Below, piece by piece: positions 8,445 to 16,729 of a stretch of DNA of 64,000 nt. Position 1 is the first letter of the stretch, and each line of letters starts with the position of its first letter. Source of the stretch: Roseateles sp. (lineage in GTDB: Bacteria > Pseudomonadota > Gammaproteobacteria > Burkholderiales > Burkholderiaceae_C); NCBI GenBank assembly GCA_016790285.1, contig JAEUPJ010000072.1, forward strand, positions 1 to 64,000, given 5' to 3'. The translations under genes were made by a program, and so were the position numbers. The notes beneath the pieces are model-generated. The model was not told where the DNA came from. It did not search any database and saw nothing but the letters and a program-made list of their open reading frames with translations.

Positions 8445-11400
8445 TTACTGGGCGGCGACGTTGATGGCCTTGGGCTTGGCTGCGGGGCTCGGCTCGTTCT
8501 GAACCGGCACCGAGCCGTCGGTGGAGATGCGCAGCGTCGTGGTCGCTTGGGTCACGCCACCAGCGTCCTGGAACTGCACGCCACCGACGTAGCGCTTGCC
8601 CGACGTCAGGCCGGACCAGCTCAGGCCGACCGTGGCCGTGCCGCCGGCATAGACCGTGGTGGGCACCAGGGCGTTCAGGCCGGCACCGTCGCCGGTCTTG
8701 ACGATCCAGCTCGACAGCGAGTGGGTCATCGAGGCGGCACCGGCGTAGGCCAGCACGCAGACCTTGTAGTTGCCCGCGGCCGGAGCCACCAGCTGCACCT
8801 GCTCCTTGGACGTGGCGCCACCGGACGAGCCGAGCACCGTGTTGGCGGGGCCGACCACGGTGAGGTCGTGGTCGCTGGCCACCGGCAGCACGTCGGCATC
8901 ACGCAGCGCCCAGCGGGCGACGATGGTGCCAGCCGGCACGGCGAAGTTGTAGACCTTCACCGCGGCCGTGTCGGAACCGGCCTTGCAGGCAGCGTCCAGA
9001 TCGGCGCTGCTGTCGGATGCCAGCACCACGGGCGCGCCCATGGTCACGTCCTTCATGCCGCCCTTGGTCACGCCCATCTTGCCGGCGAAACCGGTGCGCA
9101 CGGTGAAGAGCTTGCTGCCGGAGAGCTTGGTGTCGGTGAACTCGGCGGGGGCCGTGATCGGCTTGCCGACCTTGGCCTGCACCGGGGCGCGCACGCTGTG
9201 CGTGCCGTCGGTCCAGACGAGCTGGCCGTAGTTCCAGACGCCTTCGGCGGCCGTCGTCGCAGTCAGCTTGACGGTGAAGGAAGCGCTTGCGCCCGGGGCC
9301 AGCGTCAGCGAAGCCGGCGTCACCACGGCGGTGAAGCCCGGCACCGTCAGCGAGGCGGTGTAGGTGGCGCTGGAGCTGCCCACGTTGGTCACCGTGCGCG
9401 GCACCGTGACGCTGCCCAGCACGTTGGCGACGGTGATGCTCGGCAGGTTCAGCTCGTACGGGTCGTTCAGCGTGCCGATCGTCGTGCAATCGGAAGCCGG
9501 CGACACCGCAGCGCGGTTCACCTTGCACTGGTACTTGACCCAGTCGTTCTTGCCAGCGTTGTAGACCAGGCCCGGATCCGTCGCCTTGTTGGGGGCGATG
9601 TGGCCGGCGCCCTGCGACCACGGCAGCAGGCCGTTGGACAGACCGGTCAGACCGTCGTCCAGGGTGTCGTAGGCAGTGGTCATCAGCGCCGACTTGATGG
9701 CGCCAGGGCCCCAGGTCGGGTGAGCCTGCTTCAGCAGCAGCGCCACGCCAGCCACGTGGGGGCTGGACATGGAGGTGCCCTGGTAGGAGGCCCATGCCGG
9801 TCCGGGAACCAGCGTGCCGGCGGCGACGGCGTCGCGATCAGCCTGGGTCAGGCCCGGCGTGACCTGCGCAATGATGTCCACGCCCGGCGCGGTCATGTCG
9901 GGCTTGAGGATGTTGCTGTCGCCCTGGTTCGGGCCACGCGAGGAGAAGCCGGCCATCTTCGGCGCCGGGGTGGTGCCGATGTAGAACTTGCTGATGGCGG
10001 CGGTCGCGCCGGCGGTCTGGGCGTAGGTCTTGATGGCGGCGCCGTCGGCGCTCGTCACGTGGACCGTCGGCACCGAGTGCGCTTCGGCCACGAGGCCCGA
10101 ACCGTTGTCGGCCATGATCATGCCGACGCCACCGGCGTTCAGCACGGCCAGGCTCTTGTCCACGCGGGCGTTGCTACCGCGCGTGCAGACGACGATCTTG
10201 CCGGCCACCTTGGCGGGGTCGAGTTCGAGCGGGTTGCTGAAGCACAGCGGCAGGTTGGCGCTGGCGCCGGCGATGCCGGCGTCTTCGGCGCGGATCAGCG
10301 GTGCCGAGGCCAGGGCGGTCTGGTTGACCGAGGCGCCGGTGTACTTGGCCGCGTTGCCCAGCGTCGCGTCAGCCGAGAAGGCGCGGTCGTGCGTGGAGGC
10401 AGCGATGGTCGACAGCCACGGGCTGATGTGCGCGACGGCCGTGCCCGGGCCGCTGTTGCCAGCGGAGGCGGCGACGAACACACCGGCCAGGGCGGCGCGG
10501 TAGAAGGCCTGCTCGACGGGGTCGTTGACGGTGGTCCGCGAGCCGCTGATCGAGTAGTTGATGACGTTGACGCCATCCGCCACGGCCTGGTCGATGGCCG
10601 AGACCGAGTCGGAGTTGTAGCAGCTGTTCTGGCTGCCGGTGCCGTCGGTGGCGGCGGCGTTCACGTAGGTCCAGCAGACCTTGTAGGACGACACGCGGGC
10701 GCGCGGCGCCATGCCCGAGGCCGAGCCCAGCACGAGGCCGTCGACGGTGGCCGGCACGTTGGCGTTGCCGGCTGCGGTCGAGGCGGTGTGGTCGCCGTGG
10801 CCGCCATGGCCGGTGGCGCCAGAAACGGAGTCACGACCCGAGTTCGGGAAGTCCGTCCAGTGCAGCGTGTTGCCCGAGGCGTTGAAGCCGGCGTTGTAGT
10901 GGCGGATGCCGATCAGCTTGTTGTTGCAGTGCTTGGCCGGGTCGATGCCGGGGCCAGCCACGCAGGTGCCGTTGAAGGTCGCGGGCTTGGGGCCGAAGAC
11001 TTGCGTGTCGGCCGGGTTGTTGCTCGGCACGCCGTTGCTGTCGACGCGGTCGAAGAAGGCGGGGTTCTCGGGCCAGATGCCGCCGTCGATGATGCCGACG
11101 ACCATGTCCTCGCCCTTGTTGGCGACGCCACCCACGGTCTGCGACCACAGGCCGCCCGGGGCGGACAGGCCCAGGAACTTGCTGGTGGAGATGGTGTCGT
11201 ACTGGCGCGCTTCGTCTTCCCAGATGCCGGCGACCTGGCTGTTGCCGATGAGCTGGCGGGCCTGGTCTTCGGTCAGGCGCAGGGCCATGCCGTTGAAGAC
11301 GTTGGTGTAGCGGGCCAGCACGGGCGCATTGCCCACGGTGGCGGCGACGGTGGCCTGGTTCTGCTCGAGGTAGGCCGCGTAGGCGAAGACTTCGGGCGTG

Positions 11401-11588
11401 CCGTAGCGGAAGGGCTGGCCGGCCTGGGGAGCCGTGGCGGCCAGGCCCGTGATGCCACCGCGGTAGGTGACGGCAGGCTCGTCCTTGAGTTGGACGATGT
11501 AGGTCTTGCGGTCCTGGGCTTGCGCACCAGCGGCCAGCGTGGACAGCAGCGCCAGGGTCGCCAGAGCTGCGGGCTTGAGTTTCATCAT
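8445..11588 (-). CDS. Secreted S8 (subtilisin) family serine protease with PA domain
   Basis: A 1047-residue exported protease. A signal peptide ends near residue 24 (AGAQA). An inhibitor-I9 propeptide spans about 28-130. The catalytic residues are D168 (VVGIIDGG), H264 in GGHGDHTA, oxyanion N378 (AASAGNSG) and S606 (YQGTSMSSPHVAG). A protease-associated (PA) domain is inserted around 440-520, between His and Ser. A Fn3-like domain follows the catalytic region from about 700, with a further beta-rich C-terminal part. The usual HGTH is HGDH here. A ribosome site AAGGAA precedes the ATG. It lies 40 bases downstream of the PEP-CTERM gene and is probably co-transcribed with it. Confidence 0.93.
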   Translation of the reverse strand: MMKLKPAALATLALLSTLAAGAQAQDRKTYIVQLKDEPAVTYRGGITGLAATAPQAGQPFRYGTPEVFAYAAYLEQNQATVAATVGNAPVLARYTNVFNGMALRLTEDQARQLIGNSQVAGIWEDEARQYDTISTSKFLGLSAPGGLWSQTVGGVANKGEDMVVGIIDGGIWPENPAFFDRVDSNGVPSNNPADTQVFGPKPATFNGTCVAGPGIDPAKHCNNKLIGIRHYNAGFNASGNTLHWTDFPNSGRDSVSGATGHGGHGDHTASTAAGNANVPATVDGLVLGSASGMAPRARVSSYKVCWTYVNAAATDGTGSQNSCYNSDSVSAIDQAVADGVNVINYSISGSRTTVNDPVEQAFYRAALAGVFVAASAGNSGPGTAVAHISPWLSTIAASTHDRAFSADATLGNAAKYTGASVNQTALASAPLIRAEDAGIAGASANLPLCFSNPLELDPAKVAGKIVVCTRGSNARVDKSLAVLNAGGVGMIMADNGSGLVAEAHSVPTVHVTSADGAAIKTYAQTAGATAAISKFYIGTTPAPKMAGFSSRGPNQGDSNILKPDMTAPGVDIIAQVTPGLTQADRDAVAAGTLVPGPAWASYQGTSMSSPHVAGVALLLKQAHPTWGPGAIKSALMTTAYDTLDDGLTGLSNGLLPWSQGAGHIAPNKATDPGLVYNAGKNDWVKYQCKVNRAAVSPASDCTTIGTLNDPYELNLPSITVANVLGSVTVPRTVTNVGSSSATYTASLTVPGFTAVVTPASLTLAPGASASFTVKLTATTAAEGVWNYGQLVWTDGTHSVRAPVQAKVGKPITAPAEFTDTKLSGSKLFTVRTGFAGKMGVTKGGMKDVTMGAPVVLASDSSADLDAACKAGSDTAAVKVYNFAVPAGTIVARWALRDADVLPVASDHDLTVVGPANTVLGSSGGATSKEQVQLVAPAAGNYKVCVLAYAGAASMTHSLSSWIVKTGDGAGLNALVPTTVYAGGTATVGLSWSGLTSGKRYVGGVQFQDAGGVTQATTTLRISTDGSVPVQNEPSPAAKPKAINVAAQ

Positions 11589-11628
11589 GTTCGGTTCCTT
11601 GTGCGTTGAGACGTGCGACGTGCCTGGA

Positions 11629-12366
11629 TCAGGCAGCGCGACGACGGCGCGAGTAGGCGAGCAGGCCAGCCACGCCCAGACCCATCAGGGCCAGCGAGGA
11701 CGGCTCGGGAACCGCGGTGATGGTCAGGTCGTCCAGTGCGAACTGGGCCTTGTCGTTGCCGTTGGCCAGGCAGGAGCCGGAGGCGTCGCAAGCGAAGGCG
11801 CGGATGCGGATGAACGAGGCCTGGGCAGCTTGCAGCGCGGCGTTGCCGGTCAGCGTGGCGAAGCTCAGGTTGCCGCCGGACAGGCCGCCGAGGTTGAAGT
11901 TCTGGCTGGCCAGCGCGACGCCGGAGCCGTTGTAGGCCGTCACCTGCAGGATGCCGGGCACGGAGGGCAGCACGTCGCCGGAGGCGCCGATGAAGGAGGC
12001 CTTGACGCTCGTGAACTTGATGTTCGCGCCGGTGGTGGAGCCGACGTAGAAGTAGCCGTCGTTGAGCATCGCCATGAAGTGCGAGCTGTTGTTGGTCGGG
12101 CAGGTGATGCCGACGCACGTGGCCGCCAGGTCGCTGCCGTCGATCAGCGCGCCGACGATGTCGGTGCTCGCGGCACCCGTCTTGGCCGACAGCGTGTCGA
12201 TCCAGAAGTCGCCCTGATAGAACTCGTTGTTGTGGGTGAAGAGCGGCGCGAAAGGCGCCAGCGGCGAGTCGATCGGCTGTTCAAAGTCGATCACTGCGGC
12301 CTGGGCCAGGCCCATGCTCAACAGCGTGACCGCGGCAAGCGCGGTTTTTTTCCAGAAATGCTTCAT
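11629..12366 (-). CDS. PEP-CTERM sorting-signal protein, QFxxD type
   Basis: A 245-residue exported protein. A signal peptide (MKHFWKKTALAAVTLLSMGLAQA) is followed by a beta-rich domain. The C-terminus is a textbook PEP-CTERM tripartite signal: VPEPSSLALMGLG, a hydrophobic helix and a YSRRRRAA basic tail. The sequence QFALDDLTI just before it fits the family I know as NF038120 (PEP_CTERM_QFxxD). Such proteins are processed by exosortase and sent to the surface or exopolysaccharide layer; the exosortase itself is not in this window. The start at 12366 was chosen for the signal peptide; the frame is open further upstream. Confidence 0.88.
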   Translation of the reverse strand: MKHFWKKTALAAVTLLSMGLAQAAVIDFEQPIDSPLAPFAPLFTHNNEFYQGDFWIDTLSAKTGAASTDIVGALIDGSDLAATCVGITCPTNNSSHFMAMLNDGYFYVGSTTGANIKFTSVKASFIGASGDVLPSVPGILQVTAYNGSGVALASQNFNLGGLSGGNLSFATLTGNAALQAAQASFIRIRAFACDASGSCLANGNDKAQFALDDLTITAVPEPSSLALMGLGVAGLLAYSRRRRAA

Positions 12367-12539
12367 GTGTGAGACCCCAATCGAAAACCAATGATGTTGG
12401 TGTTGCGCACCTCGATACGGTGGAGGCCAGGGGCCGGGCGGTACCCGAACACCAGCCAGCAAGCCGCTTGCCGGCCAACTCCGTGAAGGAATGGACAGGG
12501 GACCGATTCTTGTGAGGGGGCCATGGGCGGGGCATCCCC

Positions 12540-12626
12540 AATTGCCCTTCCCGCGCTTGAGGGGGTAAAGGGTTTTCACCAACCCCCAAGCGGCTTGAGG
12601 GGTTTTTCTTTCTAGTAAGAAAACCC
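12540..12626. repeat. Intergenic block of overlapping inverted and direct repeats
   Basis: Between the last pseudopilin gene and the PEP-CTERM gene. CCCCCAAG-CGG-CTTGAGGGG followed by TTTTTCTTT resembles a plus-strand terminator. It overlaps GGGGTTTTTCTT...AAGAAAACCCC, which as a minus-strand hairpin would directly follow the pseudopilin stop codon at 12627. A CTTGAGGGG(G) element also occurs twice (about 12556 and 12595). The block may end the secretion-like operon, but the T-tract polarity fits the plus strand better. The rest of the gap (to 12366) shows nothing recognisable. Confidence 0.4.
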
Positions 12627-13145
12627 CTATGGCACGGCTGAAGCCGCTTCGCTGGCCCCGGGAGCGGGCAGTGCGGGTTGTTGCCGCCCCTCAAGCGGTG
12701 GGGCAACGAACAGCCAGTCGCTGGCTTTGCGCAACAGGGTGCCGTCGGGGGCGCGCTCGCGCAGCAGCGGCTTGGCGGAGCGGCTGCGCACCGCGCCGAA
12801 GCGCGTGGTGTCGGCATCGCGGGGCACGAGTTCCCAGTCGGCCGCGCCGGTGAAGGGGTCGACGTAGCGCTGGCGCAGGTGATGGCGCACGGCCGGGCCG
12901 CGGCGGTCCTCCAGCAGGTCGTCCAGGCTGCGCGGCAGCTCGGGCTGCGCCGTGACGCCGGCCTTCTGGTAGCGCGTGATGGCGTCGGCGATGGCCTCCC
13001 CACGGAACTGCAGCTCCCGCTCGCGCTCGCGCTGCGCGGCCGTGCTCCAGGCCTGCCCGAGGGCGGCCAGGCCCGCGGCCGTGAGCGCGACCAGGAAAAG
13101 GACGGCCAGGTAGCTGAAGCCGCGCTGCGCGGGCATGGCGCTCAC
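12627..13145 (-). CDS. Pseudopilin-like protein without Glu5, last gene of the T2SS-like operon
   Basis: A 172-residue protein with a short basic leader and a type III signal-like stretch: RG, then FSYLAVLFLVALTAAGLAALG. Unlike the neighbouring pseudopilins, mature position 5 is Ala instead of Glu. It has a helical region rich in RERERELQFRGEAI and a VDPFTGAADWELVPRD motif seen in GspG-like pseudopilins. The gene overlaps the upstream pseudopilin by 4 bases. Lack of Glu5 is a hallmark of tip or initiating minor pseudopilins (GspK type), so a minor or tip role is my inference. Confidence 0.75.
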   Translation of the reverse strand: MSAMPAQRGFSYLAVLFLVALTAAGLAALGQAWSTAAQRERERELQFRGEAIADAITRYQKAGVTAQPELPRSLDDLLEDRRGPAVRHHLRQRYVDPFTGAADWELVPRDADTTRFGAVRSRSAKPLLRERAPDGTLLRKASDWLFVAPPLEGRQQPALPAPGASEAASAVP

Positions 13146-13534
13146 CAGTCGGCGTAGAGCCTGCCGTCGGCCGAGCGGCCCGCGGCGCCGCTGCGCACGT
13201 CCCAGACCCGGCCGCTGGCCTGCATCTCGGTGGGCGGCGGCAGCTCGACCCAGCTCTCGCGGCTGCCCGTGAGGGGGTCCTCGGGCACCTCGCGGATGTA
13301 GCGCGCCGCGGCCAGCTCCTGCAGCGAGTCGGGGTAGCGGCCCTTGTCGGCGGCGTACTGGTCGATGGCGTCGCGCATGGTCGTGAGGGACTGCAGCAGC
13401 GCCGTCTCGCGGCTCTTGCCCAGCGAGGCGAAGTAGCGCGGCGCGACGATGGACGCGAGCAGCGCCACGATGGCCATCACGACGATGAGCTCGATCAGCG
13501 TGAAACCGCGGGCAACGCGCGCACGAGCCATCAC
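13142..13534 (-). CDS. GspG-like pseudopilin
   Basis: A 130-residue prepilin-type protein. The leader MMARARVARG ends at the prepilin peptidase site, followed by FTLIELIVVMAIVALLASIVAP with Glu5 present. The globular part contains the GRYPDSLQELAAARYIREVPEDPLTG segment typical of GspG-like and related minor pseudopilins. It overlaps both neighbours by 4 bases. It should be cleaved and N-methylated by a PilD-type peptidase encoded elsewhere, and assembled in the inner-membrane pseudopilus. Confidence 0.85.
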   Translation of the reverse strand: MMARARVARGFTLIELIVVMAIVALLASIVAPRYFASLGKSRETALLQSLTTMRDAIDQYAADKGRYPDSLQELAAARYIREVPEDPLTGSRESWVELPPPTEMQASGRVWDVRSGAAGRSADGRLYADW

Positions 13535-13998
13535 CAGTCCTTCAGCCGAGAGCCGTCCAGCGCACGGCGCTCGGAGCGGGAGTACACGTCGAACACGTCC
13601 TTGCCGGCGCGCGGGTCGTCGGGCGGGCTGTCGTAGGCGCGCAGCCCCCAGGTGTCGGCCGCGGGCAGCTCGGCCGGCGCGAAGGGGTCGCGCGGCAGGC
13701 GGCGCAGGAAGTACATCTTGCGGCCGTTGGGTGAGCGCGCGTCGGGCACGCCGTCGACCAGCAATTGCAGCGTCTTGGGGTAGCCGCTGTCCTCGGGGCT
13801 CAGGGCGACGCTGCCGGCCTCCACCGCCCGCTTGTAGGCGTCCAGCGCCTCGCGCAGCGCGCGAAGGCCCTGGCGCAGCTCGTGCTCGCGGCTGCGCTGC
13901 ACCGACAGCTCCAGCAGCGGGCGCGCTGCCGAGACGAGCACGCCCATCATGGCCAGCACGACCAGCATCTCGATGAGCGTGAAGCCCCGGGCGCGCAT
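13531..13998 (-). CDS. Pseudopilin of the T2SS-like operon
   Basis: A 155-residue prepilin-type protein with a very short leader (MRARG) and mature N-terminus FTLIEMLVVLAMMGVLVSAARP (Glu5 present). A helical part rich in RSREHELRQGLRALREALDAYK and a RLPRDPFAP motif resemble GspG/GspH-like subunits. The start at 13998 is set by the leader; the open frame runs far upstream only because of antisense GC bias. It begins 11 bases after the secretin stop and overlaps the next pseudopilin by 4 bases. Confidence 0.85.
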   Translation of the reverse strand: MRARGFTLIEMLVVLAMMGVLVSAARPLLELSVQRSREHELRQGLRALREALDAYKRAVEAGSVALSPEDSGYPKTLQLLVDGVPDARSPNGRKMYFLRRLPRDPFAPAELPAADTWGLRAYDSPPDDPRAGKDVFDVYSRSERRALDGSRLKDW

Positions 13999-14009
13999 GG
14001 CGGGCACGG

Positions 14010-16184
14010 CTACTTGGCCGCCCCGACGGCGAGCAGGCCCGAGCCCTCGACGCGCACGGGTGCGGACTCGCCGTTGACGCCCACGGCGGACAGGCTGCTC
14101 AAGCTGATGTTGAGCACCTGGCCGGCCGCCGGCGGCAGGGCGCGGAAGGCCACCACGCGCTCGCCCCGCGGCGTCAGCTCGACCGGGTAGCGCCCGGGCG
14201 TTGCACCCTGCAGGGGCTGCGCCGGCGACAGCTTGGCCGGGTCGAACTCCAGCTCGCCCTTGACCTGCAGGCCGCTGTCGTTCTTGAGCGCGACCGACAC
14301 CGTGCCGCCCGCCGGGACCTGGGGCGTGACGTCGAGCTTGACGGTGGCCTCGGTCGGCGCGGCGGCCGGCTGGGGCGTGGGGCTGGCCGGTGCGGGCGCG
14401 GCACCGCTGCTGGGCGCCACGCCCACCTTGGCGTCGCGGCGCAGCAGGCTGCTGAAGGCGCCGGGGCTGCCGTCCACGCCGCTGGCCAGCCGCGTGAGCG
14501 AGGCGTCGGGCACGGCCAGGTTGCGCACCACGCGCGGCGTGATGAGCAGGACCACCTCGGTCTTGTTGCGCGTGTCGCTGTGCGTGCCGAAGAGGCGGCC
14601 CAGCAGCGGGATGCGCGACAGGCCCGGGATGCCGCTCGCGCTCTTGCGGTCCTCGTCGTTGATGAGGCCGGCGAGCACCTGCGTCTCGCCGTCGGCCAGG
14701 CGCAGCGTGGTGGCAGTCTTGCGCGTGCCGATCTCGTAGGCCGTCGTGCCGCCCGGGCCGGTGACCTGGCGGATCAGGTTGCTGACCTCCAGGCCCACCT
14801 TGATGACGACGTCGTTGTCGAGCTGGATGGTGGGCTCGACGTCGAGCTTCAGCCCGATGTCGAGGTAGGTGACCGAGGCCGCCACCGAGGTCTGGCCGGT
14901 GAAATTGGTGGTGGTGGTGAACACCGGCAGCTTCTGGCCGATGTGCACGTTGGCCTTGTCGCGGTTGCGCACGCGGATCTTGGGATTGGCCAGCGTGTTG
15001 GTGTTGCCGCTCGTGCCGCGCAGCGTGGCCACGATGGCCGGGTTGGCGATGCTCGCGCGGAAGTTGATCGGGTTCTTGCCACCCACGAAGACCTGCGCGG
15101 GGATGTTGCCCGCCGCGTCGCTGATGCCCAGGCTCGCCGTCTCCGGCCACTGCAGGCCCAGCGTCTCGACCTGGTCGGTGGCCAGCTCCATCACCTCCAC
15201 CTCCAGCATCACCTCGGGCTCGGGCAGGTCCACGGAGGCGATGAGCTTCTCCACCAGCCGCAGCACCTCCGGCGTGTCGCGCACGACGAGCAGGTTCAGC
15301 CGCTCGTCGATGTGGATGTCGCGCACCTTGGCGATGGTGCGCACCATGGCCTGCACCTGCTTGACGTCCGCGTTGGTGAGGTAGAGCGTGCGCGTGATCA
15401 GCTCCTGGTGCTCGCGCTGCTTGGCCGAGGTGTTCGGGAAGATCAGCACCGACGTGTCGTTGAGCAGCTTGCGGTCGAGCTGCTGCGTGTTGAGGATGAC
15501 GCGCATGGCCTCGTCCATCGTCACGTTGCGCAGGAAGATGGTGATGCGCGCGTCGGAGCGCACGTCCTTGTCGAAGACGAAGTTCACGCCGCTGGAGCGG
15601 GCGAGCGACTCGAACACCTGGCGCAGCGGCGCGTCGCGGAACTCCAGCGTGATGGGCTTCTGGAAGGCCGGGCCCAGCTCGCCCACCGCCGACTCCAGCG
15701 GCCGCGACTGCGCGACCTGCGTGGCCAGCAGCCGCGCGCCGGGGTGCTGGGGCGACTCGGCCAGCACCTCGCGGGCGATGGCGTCGGCACGCTCGATGCG
15801 GCCTTCCTTGAGCGCGGCGCGGCCGGCCGCGAGCTGGGCGTCCTGGCGGCGGCTGCGCTCGACCTCGCTCGTCAGTGCGGCCAGCCGCGGGTGGCGGGCG
15901 TCGGCGAGGGCCAGCTGGCTCAGCAGCGCCGAGGCCTCGTCCCAGCGTCCGGCGCCGCGCAGCGCCTCGATCTGCAGGATGAGCCGCGCCGTGGCCTGCT
16001 CGCGGGCACGCACCTGGGCAGCGCGCAGCTGCGGGTCGTTCGGGTCCTTGGCACGGGCGTCGTCCAGCACGCGCAGCGCCGCCGGCCACTGGTTGCTGCG
16101 GCCGAGGTCTTCGGCCTCGCGCAGCGCCGGGTTGGCACAGGCCGTCAACAGGACGGCGCTGCAGAGAAGAAGGAAGTGCTTCAT
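14010..16184 (-). CDS. Secretin (GspD/MshL-like) lipoprotein with C-terminal cohesin-like domain
   Basis: Outer-membrane channel of the secretion-like system, 724 residues. The lipoprotein signal has lipobox LTAC (Cys16). Residues about 20-175 are helical TPR-like repeats. N-domains follow (PITLEFRDAPLRQVFESLARSSGVNFVFD and later segments), then the secretin beta-barrel domain with VEPTIQLDNDVVIKVGLEV and the conserved EVVLLITPRVVR end. After a Pro/Ala-rich linker the last about 110 residues (VKLDVTPQVPAGGTVSVALKN...) look like a cohesin-type beta sandwich, unusual for classical GspD. It overlaps the GspC-like gene by 4 bases. Confidence 0.88.
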   Translation of the reverse strand: MKHFLLLCSAVLLTACANPALREAEDLGRSNQWPAALRVLDDARAKDPNDPQLRAAQVRAREQATARLILQIEALRGAGRWDEASALLSQLALADARHPRLAALTSEVERSRRQDAQLAAGRAALKEGRIERADAIAREVLAESPQHPGARLLATQVAQSRPLESAVGELGPAFQKPITLEFRDAPLRQVFESLARSSGVNFVFDKDVRSDARITIFLRNVTMDEAMRVILNTQQLDRKLLNDTSVLIFPNTSAKQREHQELITRTLYLTNADVKQVQAMVRTIAKVRDIHIDERLNLLVVRDTPEVLRLVEKLIASVDLPEPEVMLEVEVMELATDQVETLGLQWPETASLGISDAAGNIPAQVFVGGKNPINFRASIANPAIVATLRGTSGNTNTLANPKIRVRNRDKANVHIGQKLPVFTTTTNFTGQTSVAASVTYLDIGLKLDVEPTIQLDNDVVIKVGLEVSNLIRQVTGPGGTTAYEIGTRKTATTLRLADGETQVLAGLINDEDRKSASGIPGLSRIPLLGRLFGTHSDTRNKTEVVLLITPRVVRNLAVPDASLTRLASGVDGSPGAFSSLLRRDAKVGVAPSSGAAPAPASPTPQPAAAPTEATVKLDVTPQVPAGGTVSVALKNDSGLQVKGELEFDPAKLSPAQPLQGATPGRYPVELTPRGERVVAFRALPPAAGQVLNISLSSLSAVGVNGESAPVRVEGSGLLAVGAAK

Positions 16185-16729
16185 GGGGCAGGCCTGAAGA
16201 CGATGTTCTGGGGAAGCTGGCCGGGCAGCCAGGTCAGGCGCACGCCGCTGGTCGTGACCTGCTCGACGCGCCACTGGCCGTCGATGACGTCACCGGCCTT
16301 GGCACTGACCGCCTTGTTCGGGCCGGTGAGCAACGCCACCTCGACCGCCTTGGCGCCCTCGCCTTCGACCACGCGGCCGATCATCTGGTAGGGCGCGGGC
16401 GGTGCGACCGGCGGCGGCGGGGGAGGTGGCGCCACGGGCGGCGGCGCCGGGGGCGGCGGGGGTGGAGGCGGCGGCTGCCAGGCCGCGAGCTGCGCCGGGG
16501 TCACCTCGGCCCAGGGCGCACGCACGCCGGCCGAGGACGCCGCCGACGCGGAAGGAACGGCCGCCATGGCGCTCGATGCGGCCGGCGCAGCCCGCCGCAC
16601 GGGCGCGGCCGCGACCGCGGGGGCGTCGTCGTCCGGGCGCGTCGCGACCCAGGCGGTGGCGGCCAGCGTCGCGGCGAGCGCGGCGCCGAGCGCGATCTGG
16701 CGCGGGGTGAGTCTCGTGGTGCCGCTCAT
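16181..16729 (-). CDS. GspC/PilP-like periplasmic linker protein
   Basis: A 182-residue inner-membrane protein with a single N-terminal transmembrane helix (about residues 10-30), an Ala-rich segment, and a long proline-rich linker made mostly of P with A and V (about 85-115). The compact C-terminal domain (YQMIGRVVEGEGAKAVEVALL...AGDVIDGQWRVEQVTTSGVRL) resembles the HR/PilP fold that contacts secretin N-domains. ATG 16729 gives a 4-base overlap with the upstream GspM-like gene; it also overlaps the secretin gene by 4 bases. Its place between inner-membrane and secretin genes fits the role. Confidence 0.75.
   Translation of the reverse strand: MSGTTRLTPRQIALGAALAATLAATAWVATRPDDDAPAVAAAPVRRAAPAASSAMAAVPSASAASSAGVRAPWAEVTPAQLAAWQPPPPPPPPPAPPPVAPPPPPPPVAPPAPYQMIGRVVEGEGAKAVEVALLTGPNKAVSAKAGDVIDGQWRVEQVTTSGVRLTWLPGQLPQNIVFRPAP

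Noticed and set aside
8124-11609. A 1161-codon open frame on the plus strand, antisense to the S8 protease
   Set aside because: It is composed of Arg/Gly/His/Ala-rich low-complexity peptide typical of the reverse frame of a GC-rich gene. The minus-strand frame has a signal peptide and an intact catalytic triad.
14010-16274. Longer secretin start at 16274
   Set aside because: The extra 30 residues overlap the GspC-like gene and lack a signal, while MKHFLLL at 16184 gives a lipoprotein signal and a 4-base overlap.
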